A stretch of 64,000 bases of DNA from Euglena gracilis (Eukaryota > Euglenida > Euglenophyceae > Euglenales). The translations under genes and the position numbers were made by a program. Position 1 is the stretch's first letter. Every line of letters starts with the position of its first letter. The stretch lies in assembly GCA_039621445.1 (NCBI GenBank), contig CP154956.1, positions 29,890,667 to 29,954,666 of the forward strand, in the 5' to 3' direction. The notes beneath the pieces are model-generated. The model saw only the letters and a list, made by a program, of their open reading frames with translations, searched no databases and had not been told where the DNA came from. Of this stretch, positions 32,901 through 44,414 are shown in pieces.

Positions 32901-35900
32901 TCTTCGACGCAGCCCATCGACCAGCAGCTCGGCACCGTGACGCAGAACATCCTGTGCTTCCCCGTCCGCAACGCCCGCCAGCAGCCCATCGGCATCCTCG
33001 AGCTCTCCAACAAGATGCGTGGCACCGGGATCAGGGGCTGTGTTTTACTACCCCCCCCCCCCAAGCAACCTGAACCTTTGTGCCCCCTCCCCCCGCCCCA
33101 CCGGGGGAACTACAAGGCCCTGAGTGGGACCTGGACCGACCTTGACGAGGGTCTGGCACTGCACATCACCCCCATCCTGGCTTATTTCGTCAGCCGCTAC
33201 GACCACACCGCCCAGGGGACGGGCAGGGTGCCTGGGCACACCAAATTGCCAATGATTTCTCCTTTGATGTGTCCCGGCTTCCCCACCTTGACCCAGAATT
33301 TCTGAGAAAATCTACATGCAAGGATACAACAACCATGTGGGTCGTTCGTTATCAACCGAGGGTTTATTGTGAGCAATCTTTCTTATTATGTTGACACTGT
33401 GTGCTTGCGGGTGGGTGGGTGTTGTGCGTGTGGGTGGGTAGGTGTTCCTGTTGTTTTTTTTGCTTTGCATTTTGGCATGGTCTCCCGACGCCTCTCCATG
33501 GTCCTCTGCCTGAGACTTCCTTTCCATCTTACCATTCGACCCCACCCCCAGCCTGCACGTCATCGACCCCTGGGCTCCCTCCATGGACGACCAGCACCCC
33601 GAGATCCCCGCGGATGTAAAATCCACCGATGGCATCCAGCTCATGTTCCGCAACCGCTCAGGTTGCTGTTGTCCTCATGTGGATTAATGAGCCAGTTTGA
33701 TTTCCAGATAGGATAAGGAGAGGAAAGTTGCAAAGTTTACCCCTCGTGGGTTATTAGTTCTATGAGGGGGCCTTATATGGGGGTAACGATGCTGAACTCC
33801 CTTTTGCGCCACGTTAGAATTTGAATGAGGGGGTTTGGTCCAAAGTCCAAAACGTATGCACCATCTTTGTCGTCTTCTCGTCGTCGTCGTCATCATCATC
33901 ATCTCTTGGTGTTCTTCTTGTTGGTGTTATTTATTCCCATTTCCTGGATTCCTCACCACCTGGGATGGGAGTAGTAATAACAGGAAAAGTGACAGCAGGG
34001 GCTGCCCAGAAAAGGCAGGGGTTTCAAGAAGGGCACCAAACAGCATGTGCATGCCAACGGTATGACACAGAACACTCCCTGTCCAACCTCCCCATCCCAT
34101 CCTTTATCTCCCCCTGGTGGTTGCATTCCTAACTGCTTTGAGTGCCCCCACCTGAGAGTGGGGGAGGGGAGGGAGGGAAGTGGTTATTCTGAAGGGAAAA
34201 AAATATCCACAGCGCCAGTACACCATTTTGTTGAGCCAAAGATCAGTCCCTTTGATTCTCACATCAACACCCCCGTTCCACATCACTTGCCATGCCTCGT
34301 TCCAGGAGATGAGTTAGCGAAGAGTCTGCGGGCGTTCCGGGAGCAGGTAGCTGACAAGTCGCAGAGTGTGATGCCCTCCAGCCAGCCTGAGGCGTTGCTG
34401 CAAGATTTCGAAGCGCTGAGATGCCAAGGAGTGAGGTTTGGAACGCCCTCTGACGACCCTTTTGCAGCACAACCGTGATTGCCTGAACCATCAACGCTGT
34501 TGTGTGCTGGCCTTTTGCACCTATTTATCAACAATCCCCCTGCACTGTGTGCCAGAGCTTTATTGTTGTTGTTATTATGGTACAGGCTGTGATTTTCATT
34601 CGTTGATGGTATCGAGGAAGTTAAAGTGCGGAGTTTGATAATTTCAGTGACAGGCTCAACTAAAAGGGTTGAAAGTGCAAACCAGCATCCAGCAGCCCTC
34701 TTCCCCCTTGGCATTGGAAGAACGCAGGGCGCATGTAAACATCGTGTTCCATTTCAATTTGGTCTGTGCAACCTCTCGTTTGATTTTCCGGTAGCTTGCC
34801 CGTTCACCTGCATTGCCCCCGAGCAACACGTCCTCGCGTGCGAGAAAATGTGTGGCATCCCAGCCCAGGTCAGCCCCGGGCTGTTTGCTGGCTCCCTCAA
34901 GGAGATCCACAGCTATCTGATGCCCAGGGGTCGACCTTGCCACAGGGTCGTTGCAGTGTGCGGCAGAAGGCATCCCCCCATGCCCCTATGCGTGCCGAAG
35001 GGCACAGAAACAGTCCAAACAAAAGAAGTCCGGGATGCAATATTTCTGGGAAGACACCTATTTCCCCAAAAAGATTTCCCGTTACCAAATTTTTCAACAT
35101 TTCTCAACATTGAACTTTCGCCACCCATTTTTACCCGCCATATTTTCCCGGCAATTTTTGCTTCCCGTTTTTTTTGGTCGAACAGTTCCCCAGTGCAGCC
35201 CCTCCAGTTTTGGTGCCCCGTGGGCCAGCGGGCGGGGCTGGGCCAAAAAGGGGGTCGCCACTGCGGGGGACGCTGGAGGAGAGCTACCGGCAGGGGCTGA
35301 ACCAGTACGCGCAGCTGGAGAAGGACCGGCAGAAGCAGCAGGAGGAGCTGCAGCGCCGCAGCCACAAGATCCGCGTCCTGGAGGACAACGTGGCGTACCT
35401 CGAGGTGTGTGGTGCGCGGGTGTGGGTGGGTGTTGGTGTGGGTGTGGGGGTGGGGGTGGGGGTGGGGGTGGGTGGGTGGGTGTTGGTGTGGGTGTGGGTA
35501 TGGGTGTGGGTGTGGGTGTGTATGTGTGTGTGTGTGTGTGGGTGGGTGGGTGGGTGTGGGTTTGTGTTGTGTTCTGGCACGTGTAGTGGGCTATTTTGGT
35601 TGTGTTGGGGGCCTCACAAGTCAACCAGCATTTGTCTAGCTCTCCCCCCACCCGGGTTTGTAAGTGGAATGGGCCGGGGGAGGTTGGACCAAACAAACCA
35701 TACAAAGCACATACGTGTCGGAGACGGATGGAGGCCTGCTTTTTGCAGTTTGGCTGCAGGCTGTCCATACACACGTGGGAAGGTGGATGTTGTACAGCCA
35801 GGCTGGGCCAATGCCGTAACCATGGACCTTGCCCCTGGAAGTACCCAGTGACCTGGCCACCCACTGTTTTTGGGACGTGTTCTCAGCTGCCGGAAGTTCA

Positions 35901-37850
35901 GTATCGAACAGTTCACCTCAAGCCCACCCAAGCCCCAAAAGTAAAACTTTTGCAACCCCTAATCAGAAACCAGGCAGGACACACATCCCCCCCCTGACCC
36001 CCCTGGGTATGCGTCCCGCACCTCCCGCGGTGCATACTCTACGCAACCCTCCCTGCTTTGTCCCCCCCCCCGGGTCCACACTGGGTTGGCCGCATTCAGT
36101 GATCGTCCCCGCCCCAGCACAGGCCTCGCGGTGTGCGCTCATCCTGGCAGGAGGCAGAGAACGTCCCTCCCAAAGAGTCAACCAGCCTGTCAAGATTCAA
36201 CCGCCCAGGCACCCTCGGCAGGCTGCAGTGATTCCACCACTCATGCACAACGAGCAGAAGGTGGGGAGACAGGGAGGCGTGCGGCACTGGCAGGGACGCT
36301 GGGGGGGGAGCAGCTCCGGCAAACAGTTTTTCCTTTGCCGAGGCGAACTTGGGAGGGAGCCGCCGCCGCCCCCGCAATGGGATTGGTGCGCGGGGTGCCA
36401 AGGCAGTTTGGGTATAGGAACTTTGCAATTTCCCCCCCAAACTTCTTTTCAGTCAGAAACCAGGGGGTGGGTGGGTGGATCTGGGGACGGCCCCCCTCTC
36501 CCCCCCGGGGGGGGGGGGTCCCGGGACAGAGGCCCGGGTATGGGTTTCGGCGCTTTGCGGTGATTTTTTTTGGAAATGCCCTCAGACGATGCCCTGCTTT
36601 TTTTTGCCCCCCTGGGGGGAGGTCCCACTGGGTGGGTGGAGACCCCCCAGGGGTCTTAAAAAAGAAGCCCGATTTCCCATCCCCCCTTTGATATCCCTCC
36701 CCCCGGCCGCAGGACATCATCAAAGAGCTCAAGGCGCACGCCGACGCGGGGCCCTCGGTGGGAACGCGGCGCCGCAGCGGCTTCCACGCCCGGATGCAGA
36801 GCACCGACGACCACGACGCCCCGAAGGAACGGGAGGGGGAGGCCGCCCCCGCCGGCCGACTGCGCGGCTCCAACCGTATGCGCTCCCCGTCAACTTCGGT
36901 TCATTGTCCACGTGCGCAATGGGGTGTGCCGCGGGAGGTGGAAACATGGGAGGACGTCGCGACCAGCGTCAGCCGCCACAACGGCATCGGTGGTGTGGCG
37001 TCATCCTGGATGAGGTTATTACAGGCAGAAACGTACAATTATAATTCCCATGCAAGTGATTGAACCATTGCTGTTCAATTGTTCTGTAGAGGCATAGATG
37101 GCATGCCTCGTTGGGCGGGGCGGGGCCGACCGGTTTCCGCACCGTCACCATTTGCCCATTGCGGGCCACCAGCTTCTCCTGGAACACCTGCGGCGTGCCG
37201 GCGGCGCCTCCCCGGGCGAGTCTCACTGACGGGGGGGGGGGGCCGGACTCCATCACAGGTTTCTTTTAGGACCCGGGGGGGGGGGCAAAGAACAGCCAAC
37301 TGCGGTTTGTGCACATGGGTGGGGAACCGGGATTCGATGCGAGGAGTTTGTACGGGGTGTGGGGACGGGATGTCCCCACTCCCTCCTGGACCAGAAGGGG
37401 GGTCGGGAGGGACACTGGGGGGTACCTGGGACTCCCCCCGAAGTGGGCATTTTTTTAAATCTGGCAAATTTTGGCAAAATTTTTGCAAATTTTTGCCCAA
37501 AGAGTGCCCAAAACGGTGTATGCAGCTGACTTTGGGGGCAAAATTTTTCGGCCCAGAGCTTCATGCCAGTCCGAAAATCGGTCACGCTGCAAGTAGAGGG
37601 GTGCCAAGGTATCAGCCCTTCCCTAACGGCCTTGCCCCTCCCCCTCCCCGTCCGCCCAGGCAACCGCAGCCCCCTCAAGGAGAGCGCGCGGCGGGTGGTG
37701 ATGGTGCCGGCCACCCGGGAGCCCCACCCCCCCGGCAAGCTGCCCCTCGTGCCGCTGCGGCGGTCCAACCCCGACGCCCCCCTCACCCCCGCCGAGGGCC
37801 GGCTGTGTGGGCCGGCGGGGCGGGGCGTGGCGTGTGTGACCGGTGTGTGA
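28615..37850 (+). CDS. GAF-domain protein with coiled coil, spliced gene
   Basis: About a dozen exons on the + strand. In order they give a Glu/Gln-rich helical region (28615-28858), a linker, a basic helix (RMRERASRVDKRKAAPLEM) and a GAF domain. The GAF domain runs from CGLYLALEALASVVKAERCSLY through a middle strand region (32432-32527) to NILCFPVRNARQQPIGILELSNK and the terminal helix LDEGLALHITPILAYFV. After it come a linker with HVIDPWAPS, a coiled coil (LEESYRQGLNQYAQLEKDR... to VLEDNVAYLE) and a basic C-terminal tail. GAF domains bind small ligands such as cyclic nucleotides or act in dimerisation; no catalytic domain is seen. Free GAF/coiled-coil proteins occur in flagellate protists, but a flagellar role is only a guess. 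The 5' exon(s) and one junction (34430 to 35194) are unresolved. Confidence 0.75.
28955..29036. repeat. (TA)n/(GT)n/(CATA)n microsatellite
   Basis: A TATATA run, then about 16 GT units, then CATACATA words, in a GAF-gene intron. Confidence 0.9.
29200..29315 (+). CDS. GAF gene exon (AIDRAHGAPWPEVTGPEEP)
   Basis: CCCAG acceptor in phase 0. It ends AGCAG|GCGTCG in phase 2, a GC donor whose phase is matched by the next exon. Confidence 0.75.
29816..29887 (+). CDS. GAF gene exon (basic helix)
   Basis: ACCAG acceptor, CG|GTAAGT donor (the best consensus donor in the window). Reads PQRMRERASRVDKRKAAPLE. Confidence 0.8.
29949..29985. repeat. (GT)n microsatellite
   Basis: About 17 GT units shortly after the GTAAGT donor. 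Confidence 0.85.
30138..30282 (+). CDS. GAF gene exon: start of the GAF domain
   Basis: Reads CGLYLALEALASVVKAERCS then LYLHYKTTNVLKS, the first helix and strand of a GAF fold. It ends ATCCAG|GCGTGT: both flanking exons are in phase 0 only if GC is the donor. Confidence 0.85.
30427..30945. repeat. Cluster of TGCGCAAATGCGCA-type palindromes with GGTCGG flanks
   Basis: Palindromic words (TTTGCGCAAATGCGCA, GTGTGCGCATTTGCGCA and variants) occur at about 30430, 30553, 30583, 30797 and 30905, often next to CGACCA or GGTCGG. All lie in the 2.1-kb GC-AG intron of the GAF gene. Similar words occur at about 5219, 6955 and 7099. Confidence 0.8.
31568..31915. repeat. Cluster of GTTTCTTATAGGTGGG words
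   Basis: About nine or ten direct copies and one inverted copy (CCCACCTATAAGAAACC at the left edge) lie in 350 bp, with a GGCGCC-GAA-GGCGCC hairpin at about 31744. Same intron as the TGCGCA cluster. Confidence 0.9.
32432..32527 (+). CDS. GAF gene exon: middle of the GAF domain
   Basis: CAACAG acceptor, AAG|GTGTGT donor, 32 codons in phase 0. Reads SGLLGLSFTSCVAFNLRLDE, the region that in GAF domains carries 'GIAGxxxxTG...NIPDA'. Confidence 0.85.
32913..33017 (+). CDS. GAF gene exon: GAF core strands
   Basis: Reads QNILCFPVRNARQQPIGILE then LSNK, the classic GAF 'NLLCVPI...GVLQLINK' segment. The donor is GT at 33019 or GC at 33017-33018. Confidence 0.9.
33135..33220 (+). CDS. GAF gene exon: last GAF helix
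   Basis: Reads TWTDLDEGLALHITPILAYF then VSRYD, the 'FTxxDExLLxxxAxQ' helix. The acceptor is an AG near 33114-33127, and the donor is not resolved. Confidence 0.75.
33552..33661 (+). CDS. GAF gene exon (HVIDPWAPSMDDQHPEIPAD)
   Basis: CCCCAG acceptor, TCAG|GTTGCT donor in phase 1, matched by the next exon's 2-nt start. Confidence 0.8.
34306..34430 (+). CDS. GAF gene exon (DELAKSLRAFREQVADKSQS)
   Basis: TTCCAG acceptor completes the split Gly codon; donor GGA|GTGAGG. Helical, probably the start of the coiled-coil region. Confidence 0.75.
34794..34868 (+). CDS. GAF gene exon candidate (PEQHVLACEKMCGIPAQ)
   Basis: A TAG acceptor and CAG|GTCAGC donor frame a Cys-rich stretch, but its phase does not join the neighbours, so it may not be an exon. 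Confidence 0.3.
35194..35404 (+). CDS. GAF gene exon: coiled coil
   Basis: Reads a Pro/Gly-rich start, then LEESYRQGLNQYAQLEKDRQ and KQQEELQRRSHKIRVLEDNV with heptad spacing. Donor GAG|GTGTGT in phase 0. Confidence 0.85.
35405..35562. repeat. GGTGTGGGTG-type repeat starting at a splice donor
   Basis: A (GGGTGT)n/(GT)n tract of about 155 bp begins exactly at the donor of the coiled-coil exon. Confidence 0.9.
36713..36875 (+). CDS. GAF gene exon (DIIKELKAHADAGPSVGTRR)
   Basis: CGCAG acceptor in phase 0, CC|GTATGC donor in phase 1. Basic and acidic disordered stretch. Confidence 0.8.
37660..37850 (+). CDS. GAF gene last exon, basic tail
   Basis: CCCAG acceptor; its 2-nt start completes the codon left at 36875. 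Reads RSPLKESARRVVMVPATREP and on to VACVTGV, then TGA 37848-37850. The last codons and the stop lie in the 11-bp repeat that follows. Confidence 0.8.
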
Positions 37851-37930
37851 CCAGTGTGTGACCGGTGTGTGACCGGTGTGTGACCGGTGTGTGACCGGTG
37901 TGTGACCGGTGTGTGACCGGTGTGTGACCC
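37836..37930. repeat. 11-bp tandem repeat (GACCGGTGTGT)
   Basis: Eight or nine near-perfect copies, overlapping the 3' end of the GAF gene. The first copies encode its last residues and its stop codon. Confidence 0.95.
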
Positions 37931-38862
37931 CTCCCGCCCCCCGGCCCTGTGGCGGGGTGTCGTGGCGCGCTTCCGTTGTGGCGCTGCAGTGGCGAAATGG
38001 CGATGGCGTCCTTTGAGGATGTGACCTCTGACCACGTTTGATGACGCTGGGGGTGAACAGAAGAAAAGCATGGAAAGGAAAGTGAGGCGGCGATGAGGGA
38101 AAGGGGGGGAAGTGCGTTGGGGGAAACCGTTCGGCACTGCTGAATGTTACACATTGTCCCATTGTCAAAACGTTCCCTGTTTTTTTTTCGCCTTAAAGAG
38201 AAACTCAAATATTCAGCGGAAGACGGTGTTTGAAAGGAAGCGTGCTGGAATTCGGGCCAACCTTTAAATCACACGCACATTGATCTCCAGTGGCAAGGGA
38301 GAGGAATGACTGCAAACGGTCTGTTGCTAATGTGCCGAGAGCCTGGAAAGACAAGATTCCCGTATGTTGGGGCCAGTGGGTGACCCCTAAAACGAAATCA
38401 GTCGATTCCCACTGCCATTGGAGGAGACGGACTGAGCACATTTGCAGGGGAAGGATAAAGAAAAATGGCCTGTCTCGCTCGGGCGCTCTCATGTGCATCA
38501 AACCGTAATTGGCTGTTCTTTGGTTGCTGAGGACACTGTGCAGGCGAGTCGTTCATGGGAGGTAGGGTGGAAGTAGGTTGGGCCGCGACCAGCCTTTTGG
38601 TGTTGTGAACCCCCAAGCTGTCAGCCGCCTCTCCTTACACCACTCTCGGGAAGTTCCTGCGGACAAAAGTGGATTTATGAGTCACTGCTCACCGTGCGTG
38701 GTCAACCCCACCGCCGCTCTCTCTGTTTTCATTTTTGGCCCCTGCTCTCCGAGTCGAGGGCCCCTTACTTTTCTGGGCGGCTCAGCAGGGCGGACGTTGA
38801 TCCCCAACTGTGGTTGGCGAGTGGGCGGTGTCAACCACCCCCACCCCATCTTGGTTAGTGGG
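37931..38862. other. Intergenic, nothing recognised
   Basis: No exon-like frame with splice signals and no clear repeat boundary. Confidence 0.4.
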
Positions 38863-38870
38863 GTCCCCCT

Positions 38871-39491
38871 CAAAGGGGATTTCTTAAGCTGGAGGGGACC
38901 CATCCCCCGGGTGGGGGGTCCAGCCAGCCAGCAGCTCAAATCCAGCCAGCAGCCCAAATTGGGGCTGGGAGCCCCCCCTGGGGGGACGAGTGAAATAAAG
39001 TTGGGTCCAGCCCAGCAGGAGGCCGGGCCAGCCGGCCGAAGGTCGGGCCAGCTGGCCGCAGGTTGGCCAGCCAACTGGGCTGCCCAGCTCACCTATCCCT
39101 GCTTTTTTTCTTCTCATCTCAGCTTCCTCCATCACAGCCCATCAGCCTTGATCTATCTCCATCCATCAAAATGTCGAGAAGGCAAAAATGTTTTAGAAAA
39201 TTTTGTTTTTCATCGACCCAGCCCAGCACAGCCCCCTGGGACTGGACCCCCCTGTGTGCACTGTGGCTGTTTTTTTTTGGTGCCTTTTATCCCTTCTTCT
39301 GGCCTGGCGCTGTTGTTCGCCTCTGGCTCATTTTGTCTGTGTATGTGGAGGTGGCCGGAGCCTGGCGGGACTTACCTTGTTTGGACCCCCCCCCCTTGGG
39401 GGGTCCAGCCAGCAGCTCATTTCCAGCCAGCAGCCTTTATACCAGCCGGAGGTTGGACCCCCCCCCCAGGGGGTCTTTAAGATATCCCCTG
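38871..39491. mobile_element. hAT-like MITE, 621 bp, 8-bp TSD with one mismatch
   Basis: Ends CAAAGGGGATTTCTTAAG and (complement) CAGGGGATATCTTAAAG. Flanks GTCCCCCT (38863-38870) and GTCCCTCT (39492-39499). The interior shares CCAGCCAGCAGCTCAAATCC blocks with the element at 51193. Confidence 0.8.
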
Positions 39492-39499
39492 GTCCCTCT

Positions 39500-40640
39500 C
39501 GTTTTTTCCAAGGGCCAACCATGAGGTAAAATTTTGCTCTCCAAACTTTTGAGAAAAACTCTGCTCAATTGCCCTGAATGTTGTTCCACCACAATTTCTA
39601 CCAAGAATAAGGAGCGATGTTGCACAATGAAAGAAGCACTCGGAAGAGGTTAAATAATTCCAAGTATTTTCTCAGAAGGACGTTGCAAAGGAATTTATAT
39701 GCAATTTTCATTCTTTGCATTTTGTGATTTTTTGTGTTTTTGCTTTCCTTGTTTTGAGGTGCTTTGTTGCATCGTCTCCCCCCTTTTTTTTCAGGCATTC
39801 CGTGAAGAAAATTCTCCTGGAGTAAATTTTTTTCAGAGGTTTTTGGCGGAAATATGTGGTTTCCTAAAGCTTTTTTTGATATTTTATTTAAAAGCTTATG
39901 GGGCACCTTAAAAATAAGTTCCCAGATGGGGTCGGCCCCCCCACCAGTCTTTGCTGTGTTGCCTTGGGGGATGTGCCACCACATCTCCACACTTTCATGT
40001 ACTTTTTATGGAATATTTTCCTTCAGATGTCTATTTTCTTGCGTCTTTGTTGAGAACTGCCACAAGTTAAAATTCTTTTTGTATTCCTTTCGTAATTTTA
40101 GACAAAGCTTTTAGCATTGTTGTGTTTATGGGTTGCTATATGTTTCCCAGCTTGTGCTCATTTTCTTCATGTCCCCCATTCTTGTGGGCGGTGTGTTCCC
40201 CTCCTATAACAACTCCCAGTCTCCCAACGCATTGTCCCGCACCACCCGATGCAAAGATTCGCATAACTCTCCTTTCTTTCCTTTCCCACCCTCTGTCTGT
40301 TTTCATGTTCCCTCTATGCCACGACCTCGGCCTCTGACCTTCCCTCCCCAAACAGCACCGTTTCACATAACGTTTCTTCCATTCATCATCCATTCATCTT
40401 CTCAGGCACGGTGCAATTACCATGCCTTGATCATTGTGGTACGGAGCAAAAATCGCGAAAAGCTCACTTTTTGCGGGCCATACCCAGTCTCAAGCTCCAA
40501 AGCCTTTTGCCAGCCCATTAGTGTGTGCACGCTGGCATGGCGCCGCCCTAAGCAGTAGCCTCCAAGCCAGCGCCGAAACCGGAGTCTAAAAAAAAAGGCA
40601 GGTCCCTGAAAAATAGGACTCAGTTCCGAAGTGGGACGGG
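39500..40640. other. AT-rich intergenic stretch
   Basis: Lower GC than elsewhere. Frames of 60-140 codons occur but have no domain signal or exon-type codon bias. Confidence 0.4.
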
Positions 40641-41319
40641 CCGTGGGCGGTCGATGTGTTCAAATCCGTGCCCATCTTTGCATTACAGCCGGGAGATGGC
40701 GTCTCCTCTACTCAGGGGTCTGGTAGCAGGGCTAGCTAGTGGAAAACTTTTTCCAGTGACCGGTGCGAAGCGCCGATTTTTTTTTGGGACCCCCCAAAAT
40801 GGCCAAAAATGCCCGTTTTTGGCCATTTTTGGGAATTTTTGGAACAAAATCAGCCAAAAACCTATTAAAAACCTCATTTTTCCAGTTCGGGGGACCCCCG
40901 GACCTCCCCCCCCCCAGGGGGGGAGGGGGGGTTCTAGCTAGTTCATTTTTTCCAGTGTCTAGCCGATTGGCTAGCCAGTACCCCCCCCCCCCGGGGTCCT
41001 TAAGCAAATGCCTGGCGGCAACACCCTGGGATGGAACTTTTACAACTTTTCCCAGTCAGCAGCCTCCTTGGCTGTTGGTTGCTCCGGTCCTGCCGCTTTC
41101 CTTCCTCTCCATTCTATTTTAGAAGACACAAAAGAGGACGCGTTTGGAATAAATCAATGTGCACCCACTGTCACCGACGCAGTTGCTCCATTGGGGTACT
41201 GGGCGGGGGGGGGGCTGGTTGCCGCAGGGTGCACATAAACTTGCTCTTCGCATAACGCCTGGGTCTGGAAAAGCGGCAACAGATATTCAAAACTTCCAAA
41301 GGTATGAGTGTTTCGTGAC

Positions 41320-42188
41320 CAGGGCGGTCCGTAAGGGACGGGATTTTTTTTTTTAAGTTAAGGACCGCCCCCTTAAGGACCGCCCCCCCCCCCCAATACA
41401 CAGAAACCCGAAAAAAAAATTACGGCACCTTCGGCGCCGGGTGTTTTTTTTTGACCCGTTTTGGGACCCACATGGAAGGTCCCCCCCAAACCCCCCAAAA
41501 CCCCCATTTTTTTCACACCTTCCAGAAATTCAACATGTTCTCAAAAATTTAATTTTGAGTGTTTTTTGAAACAAAAAATGCCATTGAAAATCCAACAAAT
41601 TTCCAAAAGAAAAAATGCCAGCAAAATTTTGATTGTGCCAAAATTTGGTCCTGTTTTTTTTGACCTTCGTTATTTTCCACCCCCCTCCTAAAACTACCAA
41701 ATTTAACCCTGAAACTTTTGAGACTTTGGTTTCAAATGGTTGAGTTCAATTGGTCGATGCGGTTTTCCATCAAAAATCACGTATTTAGGGTTCAAATCCC
41801 CGTTTTCCTTTTCCCCCGTTTTTTTTTTTTTCGGTGAAAATGCTCTGGCCTGCCCCAAAAAAGACGATACATACCTCTTGAAGCAAAAAATGCCATTGAA
41901 CATCCCAAATATTTCCAAGAAAAAAATCCAAGTGAAATTTGACTTTTCCAAAATTTGGTCCCATTTTTTTGACCTGCATTTTTTTGATCCCCCTCCTAAC
42001 AACAATTTTCAACCCTAAAATGTTGGAGATTTTTTTTTTTTGCGGAAAATGTGGTTTTCCATCAAAAAATCATGTATTTTAGGTTCATTTTTCAAAGTAA
42101 TTTTCAAATAATTTCCCCGGCCAAAATCCTTATTTTTCGGTTGAAGTGTGTTGGGACAGGATTTTTTTTTTGCTTAAGGACCGCCCTA
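41320..42188. mobile_element. hAT-like non-autonomous element, 869 bp, perfect 8-bp TSD TTCGTGAC
   Basis: Ends CAGGGCGGTCCGTAAG and (complement) TAGGGCGGTCCTTAAG. Flanks TTCGTGAC at 41312-41319 and 42189-42196. The interior is AT-rich and holds a diverged internal repeat ('ttgaacatcccaaatatttcc'-like blocks). No transposase. Confidence 0.9.
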
Positions 42189-43338
42189 TTCGTGACTGTC
42201 CAGTAAATTGCCTTGTGTGCATTTTCAGTTTCTGTCTCTCACTGTGTTGTCTCACGATGGAAATGCCATACGGCGTTGTGATGTCTGCACCCCATGGATT
42301 CGTTCCACACCCTGCCGTGATGGCAGGTGTGCTGTGCCTGTGTGCACGCGTGCGACTGGTGTACGGGGCAAAACCGATACCTCAACCCTTATGAGGATGC
42401 TAACGATGCTGGACAGGAAAATAATTGTATGGCTTGCTGAGCAGATGATCCTATTTCCCTATCATATCACTTTTCACGGTGCTGGTGGACAGAGGGAGGG
42501 GGCTTCTCCTGCCTTTTTATTTTATTTTATGATGAAGACCATTTTGCAGTCTCTGGGTGGGTACCCGCTGACACGCAGGCTTATTTCAGAAACAATACCA
42601 GCGAAGTCCCTGTTGCTCAGGAAGCAGATGGATTCGCATCAAAACGAATTTCGAAGAATTCGAAAAAATTCGAAACTTGAAAATTCATGAACAACCGGAT
42701 GCTCCAATGCCCCAGACACGGCAGGACACGCTGACAACGCAGGCAGAACAGGGAGAGTACGAGAGTACGAGACTCGCGAAGGGCTTGAGCCTCGTACTGC
42801 TGGCGGCAAAGGTAAAGGGGTGATGCATTGCAGATAGGATTTGGCGGTTAACGCCAAGCAGGGTTTGGACCCCCATCAGTTAAAGGACCCAAGCCCCTAC
42901 ACATTGCTTTTTTACCTGAATCCCAAAATCTGTCTGCACCCGAAACATTCAAGCAAATGAGTTGTGTGAAGTGGCTTTTGGCTTGTTTGGATAGGTTTGT
43001 CTCGTTTTTTTTTCTTCTTCGTCGCAGTGGGGCCACCGATGCCGGTTGGGATTCCCCCTCTGTTTGCTGGGTCTCTGTATGAGCGGCCGCCTTCTGGTCT
43101 GTCCTCCCCCTCCGCACCGTGTAGCAACATCGTCCATGCATTCAATACACCAATTGCAGCACCGGAGTGCGACGCGTTGCGGGCAACCCCCAGTGTTGCA
43201 GTGGCTGATGGTTTTTCACAACCAAAATTTTCTTGTGTCACGCACACCCCCGGTCATCTCCGGAGACGGCCCCACCTGAATTCCACCCTTTGGAGCACGT
43301 TGCCTGTCAGACAGAGCCCCCCTGCCCCCCCCCCCAGG

Positions 43339-43493
43339 TCCCTTCCTGACCTCCCCGGTGGGATCCGGTGGCCCGGCGCCAGAGGTGGGTCGGCCGATCT
43401 CTGCGGAGCATTTCCACCGCAGCGGTGGGGGCCGGGGGCTGCTCCACTGCGCCGCCAACGCACTGGACACGGTGGCGGAGGGGTTCGGCCAGG
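43339..43493 (+). CDS. Orphan exon candidate
   Basis: GC3-rich frame between CCCCAG and GGCCAG|GC: EVGRPISAEHFHRSGGGRG and LLHCAANALDTVAEGFGQ. It looks like the other exons and could be a 5' exon of the PHD-amine oxidase gene, but its end phase does not match the exon at 48051 directly. No domain recognised. Confidence 0.45.
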
Positions 43494-44414
43494 CGCATGC
43501 AAGGGACTGGCACAGCCACCCCCCCCCCACCTTCATTGCCTGCTTGCCCTGGGCAAGTCAAGTGCCAATTCTTTTCTCCAAAAAGGGGGAAGTGTCGACT
43601 CGGCTTTTCCTGTCCGATGAGTTTCCTTGTGGGCGCGCCAGGCTCCAGCGGATTCTTTTGAGTGATTTGCATTCGCCATGCTTTTCAGGTGGCGCCTGTT
43701 TTACCTGCATTCCCCGCTGTGGCTTCTCCTTGCCGTTAGCGCGTGCCTGGATGCGACCGGCATCTGGCACCCACATTGTACACCATGAGTGCTGGGCTTT
43801 CCAGTCACTCCAGATATTGAAGTGATGCCATGTGTATAAGTACTGCGAGTGGCAGCGCCGCCTCCCAAAATTAAAATGTGCAAAAATTGTGGTGTATCGT
43901 GCTCCTCCCCCAGATGCCCCTCACAGCAAACAGGTGTTGTTGTTTTTTGGAAACAGGGGGTGCCGATAATCCCCATTCCCCCCTGTAGACCCCCCAAACG
44001 GGACCGGACCAACAGCCCCCCCCCCCCGGGGGCACTGTGAACCCTTAAGCAAACGGCTGCCTGTGACAGGGCCCTCCGATGGAGGCTAGGAGGGGACTTC
44101 TGAGGAAACTGCATTGTGGTTAAATCCATGAAAGAAAAACTACCCCCTCAAATGAAACCCCCGGGCATTATATTATTTTTTTGCCTGAAGTCCCGGCCTG
44201 AAGGGGGGGTTGTCATTTCCCAAATTTTTCGAAATTTCCGAGATCACATAGGACCCAAAACCCAAAAATATCAAGGACCCCAAAACCCCCCTTTGGGATC
44301 ATTTATTGCACTTTCTCATGAAATTTAGCATTTTTGGAGGCCAGATGATCCAGAAAAATTAAGTTTTTCTTTTCGTAATTTGGCGACCCCCCAAACCAGA
44401 ACCACCACAACGCA

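Noticed and set aside
38205-38616. Overlapping 72-98-aa frames on both strands
   Set aside because: No exon-type codon bias, splice borders or recognisable motif.
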